Part shown: positions 38,371 through 47,696 of the stretch, one piece after another
Position numbering within the stretch: position 1 is the first letter of the stretch
Layout: each line of letters opens with the position of its first letter
NCBI GenBank assembly: GCA_019057815.1
Contig: JAHLWR010000008.1
Span: forward strand, 94,540 to 158,539
From: Candidatus Heimdallarchaeota archaeon
GTDB taxonomy: Archaea; Asgardarchaeota; Heimdallarchaeia; Heimdallarchaeales; Heimdallarchaeaceae
Length of the DNA stretch: 64,000 nucleotides
Reading direction: 5' to 3'
The notes under the pieces: generated by a model
Told to the model about the DNA's origin: nothing
The model's database searches: none
Seen by the model: only the letters and a program-made list of their open reading frames with translations
Translations under genes and position numbers: made by a program

Positions 38371-40224
38371 ATGAAAAAGAAAACAACAGTAATTCTACTA
38401 ATACTGACATTATCAATCTACGCATTGAATATCAATGTACAAAAAACTGCTGAAGAGAATAATTATAGACCTACTTCGTTAGAGTTGACACCTCATGATC
38501 GAATATCCATTACTTCTGATAGTGATTTTTTGGTTTTTCCAGGCTCAGGAACAGCTGAAAATCCTTATGTTATTGAAGGATACAATATTACAACAGGTGA
38601 TGAAGGTATTTATATTAGAGGTACAACGAAATATTTCATTATTCGTAACTGCTATGTTGACGCAAGAGAGTATGGTATTTATATCGATGATGTAGCTGAT
38701 GGTACAGCAACTGTCATTAACAACACATGCAACAACAATAACTACTATGGCATCAGTCTTAGCTCTACTGTTAGAGCTACGGTTGCTAACAACACTTTTA
38801 CTAATTGTGGTTTAAGAATAGCTGAAGATACCATTGATGCTTACCTTTCATATACTGTCAGTAATAATTGGGTGAATGGGAAAAAACTAGGTCTTTATAT
38901 TAACCTTGACTCTACGATAATTGCTGAACCAGTTTATGGGCAATTAATATTAGTCAATTGTACTAATGCGACAGTACGTGACCAAATATTGAATAGCGCT
39001 TCAACTGGTCTATTTCTCTACTCTTGTACATCTTCAGTTATTATTAACAACACATGCAACAACAATAACTGGAGCGGCATCTGGCTTTGGGATTCTTGTA
39101 ATTCGACTGTTGCAAACAACACTTGTAGCAATAACAACAGGGGATGCATCTATCTTGACTATTCTGGTAGTTCGACTGTTGCAAACAACACTTGTAGCAA
39201 TAACAACAACGATGTTATCTATCTTAGCTATTCTGGTAATTCTACTGTCGCCAACAACACTTGCAACAATAACAACGACTATGGCATCTGTCTTTACGTT
39301 TCTAGTTGTTCGACGGTGGCAAACAACACTTTTACTAATTGTGGTTTAAGAATAGCTGAAGATACCATTGATGCTTACCTTTCATATACTGTCAGTAATA
39401 ATTGGGTGAATGGGAAAAAACTAGGTCTTTATATTAACCTTGACTCTACGATAATTGCTGAACCAGTTTATGGGCAATTAATATTAGTCAATTGTACTAA
39501 TGTGACAGTACGTGACCAAATATTAAATAACGCAACAGTTGGTCTATCTCTCGACCGCTGTACATCTTCAGTTATTATCAACAACACTTGCAGCAATAAC
39601 AATCACGGGGGCATCTTGTTTTGGTTTTCTGGCAGTTCCACTATTGTAAACAACACTTGTAGCAACAACAACTACAGAGGCATCTCTCTTGAGTTTTCCG
39701 GTAGTTCGACTGTTACTAACAACACGTGCAGCAACAACAACGGGGAGGGCATCCGTCTTCTTCATTCTAATTTTTGTGTCCTTTCTTACAATCTTCTGCA
39801 AGAAAATGAAGGATATGGAGTATCCTTAGGACAAATCAGCTGGGGTATCATCGAATATAATTTACTTATTCTACAAGAAAATGATGAATATGGAGTATAC
39901 TTATTATATAATTCTGATAATCTTATTCACCACAATACCTTTGTAGACAATAATCTAGGAGGATTTTCCCAAGCTTTTGATGAAGGATCTAACAACTTAT
40001 GGTATGATACTGAAACTTCTGAAGGCAACTATTGGTCAGATTGGTCAGGTACAGGTTCTTATTCTATTGCTGGTTTTGCTGGTTCAGAAGATCTCTATCC
40101 TCTCGATGAACCTGCTGAATATTCTACAGATGAAAATCCATTAATCTTCATGTTTACTCTTCTAATATTAGTAGTTCCCTTATTACTCACAAGGATAATC
40201 TCAAAGAAGGTAAAGAAAAAATAA
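38371..40224 (+). CDS. secreted NosD-like beta-helix protein with Asn-rich repeats
   Basis: A surface protein of about 617 residues: signal peptide starting at MKKKTTVILLILTLSIY (ATG 38371; the longer frame to 38305 adds an unlikely leader), a right-handed beta-helix built from ~25-residue turns containing NNTCSNNN, and a C-terminal membrane helix with basic tail (LVVPLLLTRIISKKVKKK). The turns are rich in N-x-T/S, so heavy N-glycosylation is likely. Two turns blocks are exact DNA copies of each other. Residues in turns vary at one or two positions (GISL, GIWL, GIRL). Confidence 0.85.
   Translation: MKKKTTVILLILTLSIYALNINVQKTAEENNYRPTSLELTPHDRISITSDSDFLVFPGSGTAENPYVIEGYNITTGDEGIYIRGTTKYFIIRNCYVDAREYGIYIDDVADGTATVINNTCNNNNYYGISLSSTVRATVANNTFTNCGLRIAEDTIDAYLSYTVSNNWVNGKKLGLYINLDSTIIAEPVYGQLILVNCTNATVRDQILNSASTGLFLYSCTSSVIINNTCNNNNWSGIWLWDSCNSTVANNTCSNNNRGCIYLDYSGSSTVANNTCSNNNNDVIYLSYSGNSTVANNTCNNNNDYGICLYVSSCSTVANNTFTNCGLRIAEDTIDAYLSYTVSNNWVNGKKLGLYINLDSTIIAEPVYGQLILVNCTNVTVRDQILNNATVGLSLDRCTSSVIINNTCSNNNHGGILFWFSGSSTIVNNTCSNNNYRGISLEFSGSSTVTNNTCSNNNGEGIRLLHSNFCVLSYNLLQENEGYGVSLGQISWGIIEYNLLILQENDEYGVYLLYNSDNLIHHNTFVDNNLGGFSQAFDEGSNNLWYDTETSEGNYWSDWSGTGSYSIAGFAGSEDLYPLDEPAEYSTDENPLIFMFTLLILVVPLLLTRIISKKVKKK
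38788..38990 (+). repeat. 203-bp internal direct repeat, copy 1 (copy 2 at 39322-39524)
   Basis: Within the beta-helix gene 203 bases are repeated 534 bases downstream (39322-39524) with a single visible mismatch (C to T in the AATGCG/AATGTG codon pair). Neighbouring turns differ strongly, so this block was duplicated or gene-converted recently. It encodes NTFTNCGLRIAEDTIDAYLS and the following ~45 residues. Confidence 0.9.
39322..39524 (+). repeat. 203-bp internal direct repeat, copy 2
   Basis: Partner of 38788-38990. The copies are in the same frame at a 534-bp (178-codon) offset, so unequal recombination between them would remove or add a whole multiple of codons and keep the protein in frame. 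Confidence 0.9.
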
Positions 40225-40266
40225 ATATTTGGAGTAGAACTTAAAAAGAAAATGATGATTAATGAA

Positions 40267-40929
40267 TTACTCTAGTTTCTTATGACATAACCACCAATCT
40301 AAACATTCATGGTCCTTACTTTCTAATCTTTCCTTAGCTGTTTTTACATCAGTAGCTGGAGGAACAATTACATGGTCACCAAAGAGCTCATTATTTGGCC
40401 AATTCGCAGGAATAGCAACATCATGCTTAGTAGCTACTTGAAAACCTTTCATCATTCTAAGAATCTCTTCCATATTTCGACCAATCTCTGCGGGATAATA
40501 GAGAATTGCACGGATTTTGCCTTTAGGATCAACAATGAAAACTGCTCTAACAGTATTTGTAGCTTTAGCGTGAAGCATACCCAGTTTACGAGCACATTCA
40601 CCATGATCAGCAATAATTGGGAATTTGATTTCATCACCTATATTTTCTTTGATCCAATCGACCCATTTGATGTGGCTAAAAACTTGATCCATACTTAAAC
40701 CTATTAATTCAGTGTTCAAAGCTTGAAAATCGTCATAATGTCGGCTGAATGAGACGAACTCGGTAGTGCATACAGGAGTAAAGTCTGCTGGATGTGAAAA
40801 TAATACAAACCATTTGCCTTGATAATCCATTGGTAATTTCTTCATTCCATGAGAAGTTTGCACGACCATTTTTGGAAATGCTGAACCTATAAGTGGAATT
40901 TTACCTGTTTCTTCATATTCTTTGTCCAT
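40267..40929 (-). CDS. archaeal peroxiredoxin (AhpC/TSA, Prx6-like)
   Basis: Thiol peroxidase of 220 residues. The peroxidatic cysteine lies in [15 protein letters not shown] (about residue 54), within the PxxxTxxC active site. The long C-terminal tail with two further cysteines ([16 protein letters not shown]) matches archaeal 2-Cys peroxiredoxins such as that of Aeropyrum, where they resolve the sulfenate. Electron donor not visible. It is divergent from the Lrp gene, with TATA-like elements on both strands between them. Confidence 0.92.
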   Translation of the reverse strand: MDKEYEETGKIPLIGSAFPKMVVQTSHGMKKLPMDYQGKWFVLFSHPADFTPVCTTEFVSFSRHYDDFQALNTELIGLSMDQVFSHIKWVDWIKENIGDEIKFPIIADHGECARKLGMLHAKATNTVRAVFIVDPKGKIRAILYYPAEIGRNMEEILRMMKGFQVATKHDVAIPANWPNNELFGDHVIVPPATDVKTAKERLESKDHECLDWWLCHKKLE

Positions 40930-41010
40930 TTTTTTTCACTTTTTTATTGATTTATAACTGAATTGTAAAAACAATATATTTATATAAATTTTTCCGAATT
41001 ACAAATAAGA
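40930..41010. promoter_or_regulatory. divergent promoter between peroxiredoxin and Lrp genes
   Basis: The 81-base spacer has a TATA-like TTTATATAAAT at 40979-40989 about 25-30 bases before the Lrp ATG (41011), implying a leaderless message. On the other strand, a TTATAAAT element lies some 25-30 bases before the peroxiredoxin ATG (40929). Lrp-type proteins often control a divergent neighbour, so the regulator may act here; no clear palindrome was found. Confidence 0.45.
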
Positions 41011-41436
41011 ATGGGACGAAATTCGAACTTAAATTTAATTAAAGAATTAATGAAAGATGGTAGGAAGCCATATTGGAAAATAGCTGAAAAACTAGATGTA
41101 ACTACAGAGTCTGCCGTTAGAAAACGGGTTAAGAAACTAATAAGGGATGGAACCATACGTAAGTTTACAATTGATGTTAACCCAATGAAATTGGGGTTTC
41201 AGGTTCAAGCTTTAATCGGAATTGATGTTGACGGTGAAAATTATGGTTCAATAATTAAAAGACTAAAAGCTTTAGATGAAATTTTATCTCTTTCAATATC
41301 AACTGGCGATCATGCAATTTTTATGGAATGTTGGTTCAAAAATTCTGAAGAGCTTGCTGATTTCGAGAAAAAGTTACTTAGAATAGATGGAATTACAAGA
41401 ATTTGTCCTACAATTATAAATGAGAAAATTAAATAG
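41011..41436 (+). CDS. Lrp/AsnC-family transcriptional regulator
   Basis: A 141-residue full-length Lrp-type regulator: an N-terminal helix-turn-helix (WKIAEKLDVTTESAVRKRVKKL, about 22-43) and a C-terminal RAM domain (GIDVDGENYGSIIKRL). Effectors are usually amino acids. It is divergent from peroxiredoxin, suggesting a role in redox or amino-acid response, which is inference. Confidence 0.9.
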   Translation: MGRNSNLNLIKELMKDGRKPYWKIAEKLDVTTESAVRKRVKKLIRDGTIRKFTIDVNPMKLGFQVQALIGIDVDGENYGSIIKRLKALDEILSLSISTGDHAIFMECWFKNSEELADFEKKLLRIDGITRICPTIINEKIK

Positions 41437-41492
41437 AGACCTCACACTTATCTTGTTATTGAATCTACAAAAAAATCAAGAAATTTAAATAG

Positions 41493-42077
41493 TTATGGTT
41501 TTCCTATGTTCTTTTTTTCTTTTCTTGTTATAATTATTGATCTAACAAGCCCTACTATAAGATTGAACCGTGGAACAGATATTGAATAAACCTTATGTGG
41601 ATATCCATAAACTTTTTCTTGATAAATATCCTTTTCAAACGAAGATAGAAGGAAAAATACTAGTGCCATAGTCGTTAAGACATTAGAAAGTATTGAATTT
41701 TTCAGCACTATGACAGCGAATCCTAAGAATAACATTGCCAGAGTAATAGGATGCCTAACAATTGCAAAGATCATTAAATTACTGGGGCTATTCAATCTTT
41801 CAGTTCCCCTTCTATTAACCCAACGCCATCGTGTCATAGCTACGCTTATTATAATTAGGATCAATGCACTATATGCTAAAACTGAGGATATATAATTACC
41901 ATATAGTAAAGGAGGATATTCACCTATAGTGAAAACTAAACCTAAAACAAGCATCAAGTAACCAAAAATTTGAAGGATTTGGTATCTCGCAGAATTATAT
42001 ATTGCAAAGAATAACCAAGCACACAAGAATACGGATATGATAATAAGGGAAACCCAAAACCAAGGCTCGTCTAACAC
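41493..42077 (-). CDS. isoprenylcysteine/phospholipid methyltransferase-like membrane protein
   Basis: A 194-residue protein with five membrane helices. The ICMT/PEMT-type cofactor motif is visible: RHPITLAMLFLG (R-H-P), then FEKDIYQEKVYGYPHKVYSISVPRF, where family members have EE-x(n)-FG-x2-Y-x3-VPRF. Eukaryotic ICMT methylates prenylated C-terminal cysteines; prokaryotic relatives also methylate lipids or small molecules. A GTG start at 42077 is assumed. The gene is transcribed alone. Confidence 0.75.
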   Translation of the reverse strand: MLDEPWFWVSLIIISVFLCAWLFFAIYNSARYQILQIFGYLMLVLGLVFTIGEYPPLLYGNYISSVLAYSALILIIISVAMTRWRWVNRRGTERLNSPSNLMIFAIVRHPITLAMLFLGFAVIVLKNSILSNVLTTMALVFFLLSSFEKDIYQEKVYGYPHKVYSISVPRFNLIVGLVRSIIITRKEKKNIGKP

Positions 42078-42196
42078 ATAAGTATTTTCACATTATAATT
42101 ATTGAACGTTTCGCTTAAGATTAATTGGTAATATCAAAGTTTTTTCTTTGACTTTGTTAATGAATTAATAACACTTTTAGTATAGAATATATTTTA

Positions 42197-42934
42197 ATGC
42201 TTATGGGAGAAAATGCACAAGTGGGTTTTTTACTAATACATGGGTTTACTGGCACACACTTTGATATGGAGCCACTAGAAAATTTTCTTAAAAACAGAAA
42301 ATACACTATTCTCAACATAGTTTTACCCGGACATGAAACATCAGAAGATGATTTGGAAACGAAAAAATGGTTTGAATGGACAAATTATGCTCAAGAAAAG
42401 TTGGAACAACTAAAGAATATGTGTGATAAAATTTTCGTTATTGGTTTATCAATGGGTGGAGCAATAACACTTTTCTTGGGTTACAGAAACCCGGATATTG
42501 ATGGTCTCATAACTTTAGCTGCCCCTTTTAAACCTCCAGATTGGAAATTGTATGTTTTACGAGTTTTACCATTTATTGTTTATTTATACCCTAGACATCC
42601 TAATATCGATTGTAATTGGGAAGACCTTGATACTAAAGAAGTTCACAAATGCTATGCGAAAATTCCTACACGAAGTGCACTTCAGTTACATAAACTCCTA
42701 ATTAATGTTAAAAGGAATCTATATAAAATAACAACTCCTATTCTAATTTTACAAAGTAAAAATGATGATACTGTAAGTTTGAAACATGCAAAACAGATAT
42801 TTAACAATGTCAAATCAAAGGACAAAAAAATGGTTCAAATAGAAAAAGGAGGACACGTTATTTCAGTAGATTCAGGGAGAGAGCAGGCATTTGCTGTAAT
42901 TGAAGACTGGATAAAGGAAAGAATAGTACAGTAA
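42197..42934 (+). CDS. alpha/beta hydrolase (carboxylesterase-like)
   Basis: A 245-residue serine hydrolase of the monoacylglycerol lipase/Est30 type: oxyanion-loop HGFTGTHFDME, nucleophile GLSMGG (Ser about 95), acid in SKNDDTVS and catalytic His in EKGGHVISVD. No signal peptide, so it is intracellular. An in-frame ATG at 42203 offers a second possible start. Substrate unknown; short acyl or aryl esters are typical. Confidence 0.88.
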   Translation: MLMGENAQVGFLLIHGFTGTHFDMEPLENFLKNRKYTILNIVLPGHETSEDDLETKKWFEWTNYAQEKLEQLKNMCDKIFVIGLSMGGAITLFLGYRNPDIDGLITLAAPFKPPDWKLYVLRVLPFIVYLYPRHPNIDCNWEDLDTKEVHKCYAKIPTRSALQLHKLLINVKRNLYKITTPILILQSKNDDTVSLKHAKQIFNNVKSKDKKMVQIEKGGHVISVDSGREQAFAVIEDWIKERIVQ

Positions 42935-43167
42935 AAGGTTTCTACAAAAAAAATTCATTTCAAGCTACAATCATACAATCTTTGATTCTCGCATTTAGAT
43001 TTGTAACTTCAACAATCCTTTCATTCCTCAACTGTCACGTATTCTAGCCACAATATTTTTATTCATATGACTATCAATATGCTCAATAAGTCATCAACAG
43101 AGAGAGTTCTAGTATAATAGGCTTTAAAACGGGCTTTATGGAGATTTACAGCATTTGGTAATATAAC

Positions 43168-43782
43168 ATGAAATTCGATTTCAAAACACTACCAGTCATT
43201 ATTTTGGCAGCTGGAGACTCTAGACGAATGGGAATGCCTAAAGGACTTCTTAACTATCGAGGGAAAACATTCCTATCATTTCAACTTGAGCTTTTATCAG
43301 AACTAGGTTTTACTGAAATAGTAGTTGTCCTGGGAAAAGATAATAAACTTTATCAAGAAAAGGTTCCTGAACTCAAAGACATAAATCTAGTTGTAAATCC
43401 AGCTCCTAAAAGGGGACAGTTCTCATCAATACAATGTGGATTGCTAGCATTATCAAAATCACACCGATTAGGAGTATTTATCCTTCCTATCGATGTTCCT
43501 TGCCCAGATGAGGATGTTTGGGAACAATTAGCAAAGGTTCTGAGTACATCAGATGCAAATGTATCTATACCTGAATTTAATGGTAAAAAAGGACATCCAG
43601 TTTTTCTATCAGAAGAATTCAAGAAATATCTTATAACCTGTAGTTCTGATACTCGACTTGATCATGAAATTCATAAACAAAGAGATGATCAAAAAACAAA
43701 GATTATATCTGTCAATGACAGAAATATTACACTTAACCTCAATACACATGAGGCATGGAATGCATACAAGGTGGAACAATGA
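43168..43782 (+). CDS. MocA/YgfJ-type molybdenum hydroxylase maturation nucleotidyltransferase
   Basis: A 204-residue nucleotidyltransferase of the MobA/MocA fold. The signature LAAGDSRRMGMPKGLLNYRG binds the nucleotide; the PIDVPCPDEDVW segment holds the metal-binding Asp. In bacteria this gene (MocA cytidylates molybdopterin; YgfJ is its selenium-cluster relative) sits beside xanthine dehydrogenases. Here it overlaps the dehydrogenase by ATGA, so the two are translationally coupled. It opens the purine-catabolic operon after a roughly 230-base spacer. Confidence 0.88.
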   Translation: MKFDFKTLPVIILAAGDSRRMGMPKGLLNYRGKTFLSFQLELLSELGFTEIVVVLGKDNKLYQEKVPELKDINLVVNPAPKRGQFSSIQCGLLALSKSHRLGVFILPIDVPCPDEDVWEQLAKVLSTSDANVSIPEFNGKKGHPVFLSEEFKKYLITCSSDTRLDHEIHKQRDDQKTKIISVNDRNITLNLNTHEAWNAYKVEQ

Positions 43783-46415
43783 ATGTTACATTCACTCTCA
43801 ATGGAGAAGAAATAACAGCTGATTACGAAGAAGGCATGAGTGTACTAGATGTACTCAGAGAAGTCTGCAACATAAAAAGTTGCAAAGATGGTTGTTCAGG
43901 TCAAGGTTTTTGTGGAGCTTGTACTGTCCTTATCAATGGTGTAGCTATGATTTCATGCAAACGAAATCCAGCATCAATTGAGGGAAAAGAAATTATCACC
44001 GTTGAAGGTCTTGACAAACGAGAGCAAGAAATTCTTTCAAAGTCATTCGTCAAAGAAGGAGCTGTACAATGTGGTTTCTGCACTCCGGGACTGTTAATAC
44101 GAATCAAGGGATTCCTAGATAAACATCCAGTATCAACAAGAGAAGAAAAAGCGAAGGCTATTTCAGGTAACCTCTGCCGTTGTACTGGTTATCAACGCAT
44201 CCTCGATGCAATGGAAACAGCTGAAGAGAATTGGCAAAGTAAGGAAACAAATATATCTGACCCACCAAGAAGAAAGGATTTTTTTGGCGAGAAATACGGT
44301 TTCGAGAGAGAATACAAACCGAAAAAAAATGGTGTTGGTTATAGTACTCAACGTTATCGTGGTATCGATATGGCTCTTGGCAAAAAACCATATATTGCCG
44401 ATATGGAAGTTGATGGAATGCTTCATGGAGCTTTTTTACTAAGTGAACATCCACGAGTTAAGGTCATCAAGATAGATACATCAAAAGCAAAAGCAACCTG
44501 TGGAGTTGTACAAATATTTACAGCAAAAGATGTACCAGGTCAACGAACAATTGGTCACATCTTCCCTGATTGGCCTATCTTTGTCTCAGAAGGTGAGACA
44601 ACAAAATATGTGGGGGATGTTCTAGCTATGGTAGTAGCTGATTCTATGTATCATGCACGATCTGCTCTTGAAAAAATCAAAGTAAATTATAAAATTCTAG
44701 AAGTAATTGATAGTCCTGAAAAAGCCCTTGCACAAGATGCTGAAAAAATTCACGAAAAGGGCAATCTACTTGGACATACATTTTTTGGTAGAGGTGATGT
44801 TAGTAAAGCATTAAACGATTCTAAGTATGTAATAAAACAGCAATTCAGAACACAACGCGTTGAACACGCTTTTATGGAAGTTGAAAGCTGTCTTGCTATA
44901 CCTACAAAAAAAGGTGTGCATGTATACAGTCAAGGACAAGGAGTTCACGAAGACCAGCGACAGATTGCCGAAGTACTCGGATTAAAGAAAGAAGAAGTCA
45001 TAGTCGAACTTGTTACAAATGGTGGAGCTTTTGGTGGTAAGGAAGACCTCCTATGTCAAGCGCAAACAGCAATGGCTTCATTTCTGCTAAAAAAACCAGT
45101 TAAAACCGTCCTAACTAGAGAACAATCACTTCTTATGCACCCAAAACGTCATCCAATGATTATGGATTATGAAGTTGGTGCAGATGAAAATGGAAAACTT
45201 ACTGCAGTCAAACTCAGACTCATAGCTGACACTGGAGCTTATGCATCGCTTGGTGCTCAAGTTGTCGAACGTGCTGCTGGTCATTCATGTGGCCCCTACT
45301 TCGTTCCAAACGTTGATGTTGACGCAAAATCAGTCTACACAAATAACCCTCCATGCGGTGCCATGCGTGGATTCGGTGTTAATCAGACCTCATTTGCCAT
45401 TGAAACATGTCTGAATTTAATCGTTGAAAAAATGATGGAAGATGGGATCGAAATTGATGATTATGATATAAGAGAACGCAATATTCTCAGAGAAGGGCAA
45501 CTGTTTGCAACAGGACAAAAGATGAAAAAGACTGTCGTTGGATTACAACAATGTCTAGATGCAGTCAGAGACATATATAAAAATTCTAAAGTTCCAACAG
45601 GTATTGCGTGTGGATTGAAAAATACTGGCATTGGTAATGGCCTTGAAGATACTGGTAGAGTACTCATCAAGGTCCTTGAGAATGAACATCTTGAAATTTT
45701 AACAGGTTTCACTGAAATGGGACAAGGATTATTTACAGTTATTACTCAAGTCGTAACAGAAATAACTAATATACCTCCACCACAGATGAAGGTAAAATCT
45801 ATCAGCTATCCCAAAACGAAATGTGGCATGACTACTGCATCAAGAGGTACGGCCCTAGATACCATGGCAGCCAAGTTTGCTGCAGAGAAACTTGCACTAG
45901 CACTTCAATCAAAATCTCTTAAAGATCTGGCAGGTCAGGAGTTTCATGGAGAATACATTTGCGACTTTACTGTCAAACCAGGAACAAAAACTGATAATCC
46001 TATAACACATTTAGCGTTCAGTTATGCAGTACAAGTAGCTTTTCTCGATGAAAAAGGCAAGTTAACAAAAATCATAGCAGCCCACGATGTCGGCAAAGCA
46101 ATCAATCCCATGGCTTGCGCAGGTCAATTCGAAGGTGGTGTTCATATGGGGCTTGGTCATACTCTTTCAGAAAACTTTCCAACAACTAAAGGGATTCCAG
46201 ATTCCTTGTTGATGAGAGATCTTCAAATAGTCAAAGCCAAAGATACACCCGAAGTAGAAGTTATCTTAATAGAAGAACCAGAAGAAGTCGGAGGATTTGG
46301 ATCTAAAGGAGTAGGTGAGATAGGTCTCGTGCCAACAGCTGGTGCAGTTACTGGTGCACTCCATCAATTCGATGGTAAATGGCGTTTCGAACTCCCTGTA
46401 TCACGAAATGATTGA
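43779..46415 (+). CDS. fused iron-sulfur/molybdopterin xanthine dehydrogenase of the selenium-linked cluster type
   Basis: An 878-residue molybdenum hydroxylase with the 2Fe-2S subunit fused to the Mo subunit and no FAD domain. The plant-type cluster cysteines are in KDGCSGQGFCGAC, the second pair of ligands in QCGFC and GNLCRCTGY. The Mo half shows GGAFGGKED, CGAMRGFGVNQ and the catalytic glutamate in GSKGVGEIG near the end. This layout and its MocA, YgeY, YgeW and hydantoinase neighbours match bacterial selenium-dependent xanthine dehydrogenases (XdhD type). Expected reaction is hypoxanthine/xanthine or a related purine hydroxylation. There is no in-frame TGA: in this class selenium is a labile ligand, not selenocysteine. 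Start ATG 43779. Confidence 0.88.
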   Translation: MNVTFTLNGEEITADYEEGMSVLDVLREVCNIKSCKDGCSGQGFCGACTVLINGVAMISCKRNPASIEGKEIITVEGLDKREQEILSKSFVKEGAVQCGFCTPGLLIRIKGFLDKHPVSTREEKAKAISGNLCRCTGYQRILDAMETAEENWQSKETNISDPPRRKDFFGEKYGFEREYKPKKNGVGYSTQRYRGIDMALGKKPYIADMEVDGMLHGAFLLSEHPRVKVIKIDTSKAKATCGVVQIFTAKDVPGQRTIGHIFPDWPIFVSEGETTKYVGDVLAMVVADSMYHARSALEKIKVNYKILEVIDSPEKALAQDAEKIHEKGNLLGHTFFGRGDVSKALNDSKYVIKQQFRTQRVEHAFMEVESCLAIPTKKGVHVYSQGQGVHEDQRQIAEVLGLKKEEVIVELVTNGGAFGGKEDLLCQAQTAMASFLLKKPVKTVLTREQSLLMHPKRHPMIMDYEVGADENGKLTAVKLRLIADTGAYASLGAQVVERAAGHSCGPYFVPNVDVDAKSVYTNNPPCGAMRGFGVNQTSFAIETCLNLIVEKMMEDGIEIDDYDIRERNILREGQLFATGQKMKKTVVGLQQCLDAVRDIYKNSKVPTGIACGLKNTGIGNGLEDTGRVLIKVLENEHLEILTGFTEMGQGLFTVITQVVTEITNIPPPQMKVKSISYPKTKCGMTTASRGTALDTMAAKFAAEKLALALQSKSLKDLAGQEFHGEYICDFTVKPGTKTDNPITHLAFSYAVQVAFLDEKGKLTKIIAAHDVGKAINPMACAGQFEGGVHMGLGHTLSENFPTTKGIPDSLLMRDLQIVKAKDTPEVEVILIEEPEEVGGFGSKGVGEIGLVPTAGAVTGALHQFDGKWRFELPVSRND

Positions 46416-46419
46416 GAAT
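46007..46419 (+). repeat. 3' end of dehydrogenase gene, duplicated at 47969-48382
   Basis: These 413 bases recur at 47969-48382. About 36 differences can be counted by eye (around 91% identity), most at third codon positions. The copy continues past the stop codon to GAGAAT, after which the two differ. So the paralogous copy lived under protein-level selection before truncation. Confidence 0.9.
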
Positions 46420-46471
46420 TATATATATCCTGTTTTGTCTCGAGAAGATATATATTCCCTGCGAAACTGCA

Positions 46472-47428
46472 TTATGGAACGAACCTGGTTCCTGTTTCAC
46501 CCTTTAAAGCCCGACCGATGTTTTCAGGATTGGTTACCAGGGCTTCTTTACCACCCTGCTCTAAAAACCCAACAATGGCTTTGATTTTTGGTTCCATAGA
46601 TCCTTTTGCAAAATGAGTTCCTTCCTTTAGGTACTTTTTTGCCTCAGCAACGGTGAGCTGATCAAGATCAACTTGATCCGGTTTACCAAAATTCAAGGAA
46701 ACTTTTTCAACGGCGGTTGAAATCAAAAGCATATCTGCCTTAATTTCATTGGCTAGGAACGCAGATGCAAAATCTTTGTCAATAACAGCTGCAGTCCCCT
46801 CTACTCCTCGATCGGTTTCAATAACCGGTATTCCTCCACCACCTACAGTAATTGTGATTATACCGGAATCAATCAGAGTTTTTATAGCTTCTAGTTCCAA
46901 AATCTCAACAGGTAACGGGGAAGCAACAACTCGACGCCAACCACGACCAGAATCTTCAACTACATTCCAACCTAATTCTACTTTTCTTTGTTCAGCTTCT
47001 TCTGCTTTCATGAATGTACCAATGGGTTTAGCAGGTGTTTGGAAAGCAAGGTCATTTGGATCTACCCGGACTTGAGTGATCACTGTCGCTACTGGTTTAT
47101 CAATTCCCCTTTTTTTGAGCTCGTTTTGGATATTCTGCTGCAGGTAATAACCGATAGCTCCCTGGCTGTCAGCTCCGCAAACATCCAGGGGAAGTTCATG
47201 CATACCTTCCACCTTATGGGCAATTTCACTTCGTCGTAAAATGAATCCAACCTGAGGTCCATTGCCATGTCCTATTGCAATATCCCAGCCCGATTCAATC
47301 ATGTCTACCAGGTGAATTGAAGTTTCCTGGACAGCTTTGTATTGATCTTGTACAGTTTGGTGATGTTTGGATTTGATGAGTGAGTTGCCACCAATAGCAA
47401 CGACAGCTACTTTTTTCTTTTCTGACAT
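46472..47428 (-). CDS. arcC: carbamate kinase
   Basis: Converts carbamoyl phosphate and ADP to ATP, NH3 and CO2. The amino acid kinase fold is clear: VAIGGNSL at the start, GHGNGPQVG, and VGGGGIPV with the later KGSMEPKIKAIVGFLE. The protein is about 318 aa. ATG 47428 (MSEKKKVAVVAIGG) is preferred over the longer frame to 47464. It lies on the minus strand inside the plus-strand catabolic cluster, between the dehydrogenase and its own 3' duplicate, and its DNA is visibly richer in G+C than its neighbours, which hints at separate acquisition. It could yield ATP from the YgeW-type carbamoyltransferase product. Confidence 0.93.
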   Translation of the reverse strand: MSEKKKVAVVAIGGNSLIKSKHHQTVQDQYKAVQETSIHLVDMIESGWDIAIGHGNGPQVGFILRRSEIAHKVEGMHELPLDVCGADSQGAIGYYLQQNIQNELKKRGIDKPVATVITQVRVDPNDLAFQTPAKPIGTFMKAEEAEQRKVELGWNVVEDSGRGWRRVVASPLPVEILELEAIKTLIDSGIITITVGGGGIPVIETDRGVEGTAAVIDKDFASAFLANEIKADMLLISTAVEKVSLNFGKPDQVDLDQLTVAEAKKYLKEGTHFAKGSMEPKIKAIVGFLEQGGKEALVTNPENIGRALKGETGTRFVP

Positions 47429-47696
47429 CGGTATCACATTTCTTATATTGTGTAGTTTAAACATTTCGTTTTCTGACTTAGTGCATTAGATATAAAATCT
47501 TTAATATAACTTAATTATTTCTTCAAAACTAGATTCTTCCTCTTCTTTCCCCATAGCAGTCAACTTTCCTTTTTCACAATACTTTCTATGGTTATTTCAA
47601 TTATTTCCTTTGATGCAAGTGTAGTTCCCGACACTAGTGCATTAAAACTTAAATATTACTTAAAACATAAAATATATTACTATTGGAGATGATAAG

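Noticed and set aside
38700..39760. Short repeated units resembling a CRISPR-like array
   Set aside because: The repeats encode NNTCSNNN turns in one long frame, vary at many bases, and lack regular unique spacers; they are protein repeats of the beta-helix.
42935..43167. Riboswitch ahead of the mocA-dehydrogenase operon
   Set aside because: The spacer has TATA-like stretches but no stem set that could be drawn with confidence, and no match to the purine or molybdenum-cofactor riboswitch cores I know.
43779..46415. Selenocysteine in the dehydrogenase
   Set aside because: No in-frame TGA occurs. In this enzyme class selenium is a labile ligand to molybdenum, not a selenocysteine, so none is needed.
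46472..47464. Carbamate kinase as part of an arginine deiminase pathway
   Set aside because: No arginine deiminase or ordinary ornithine transcarbamylase is present; the neighbours are of the purine/ureide cluster.
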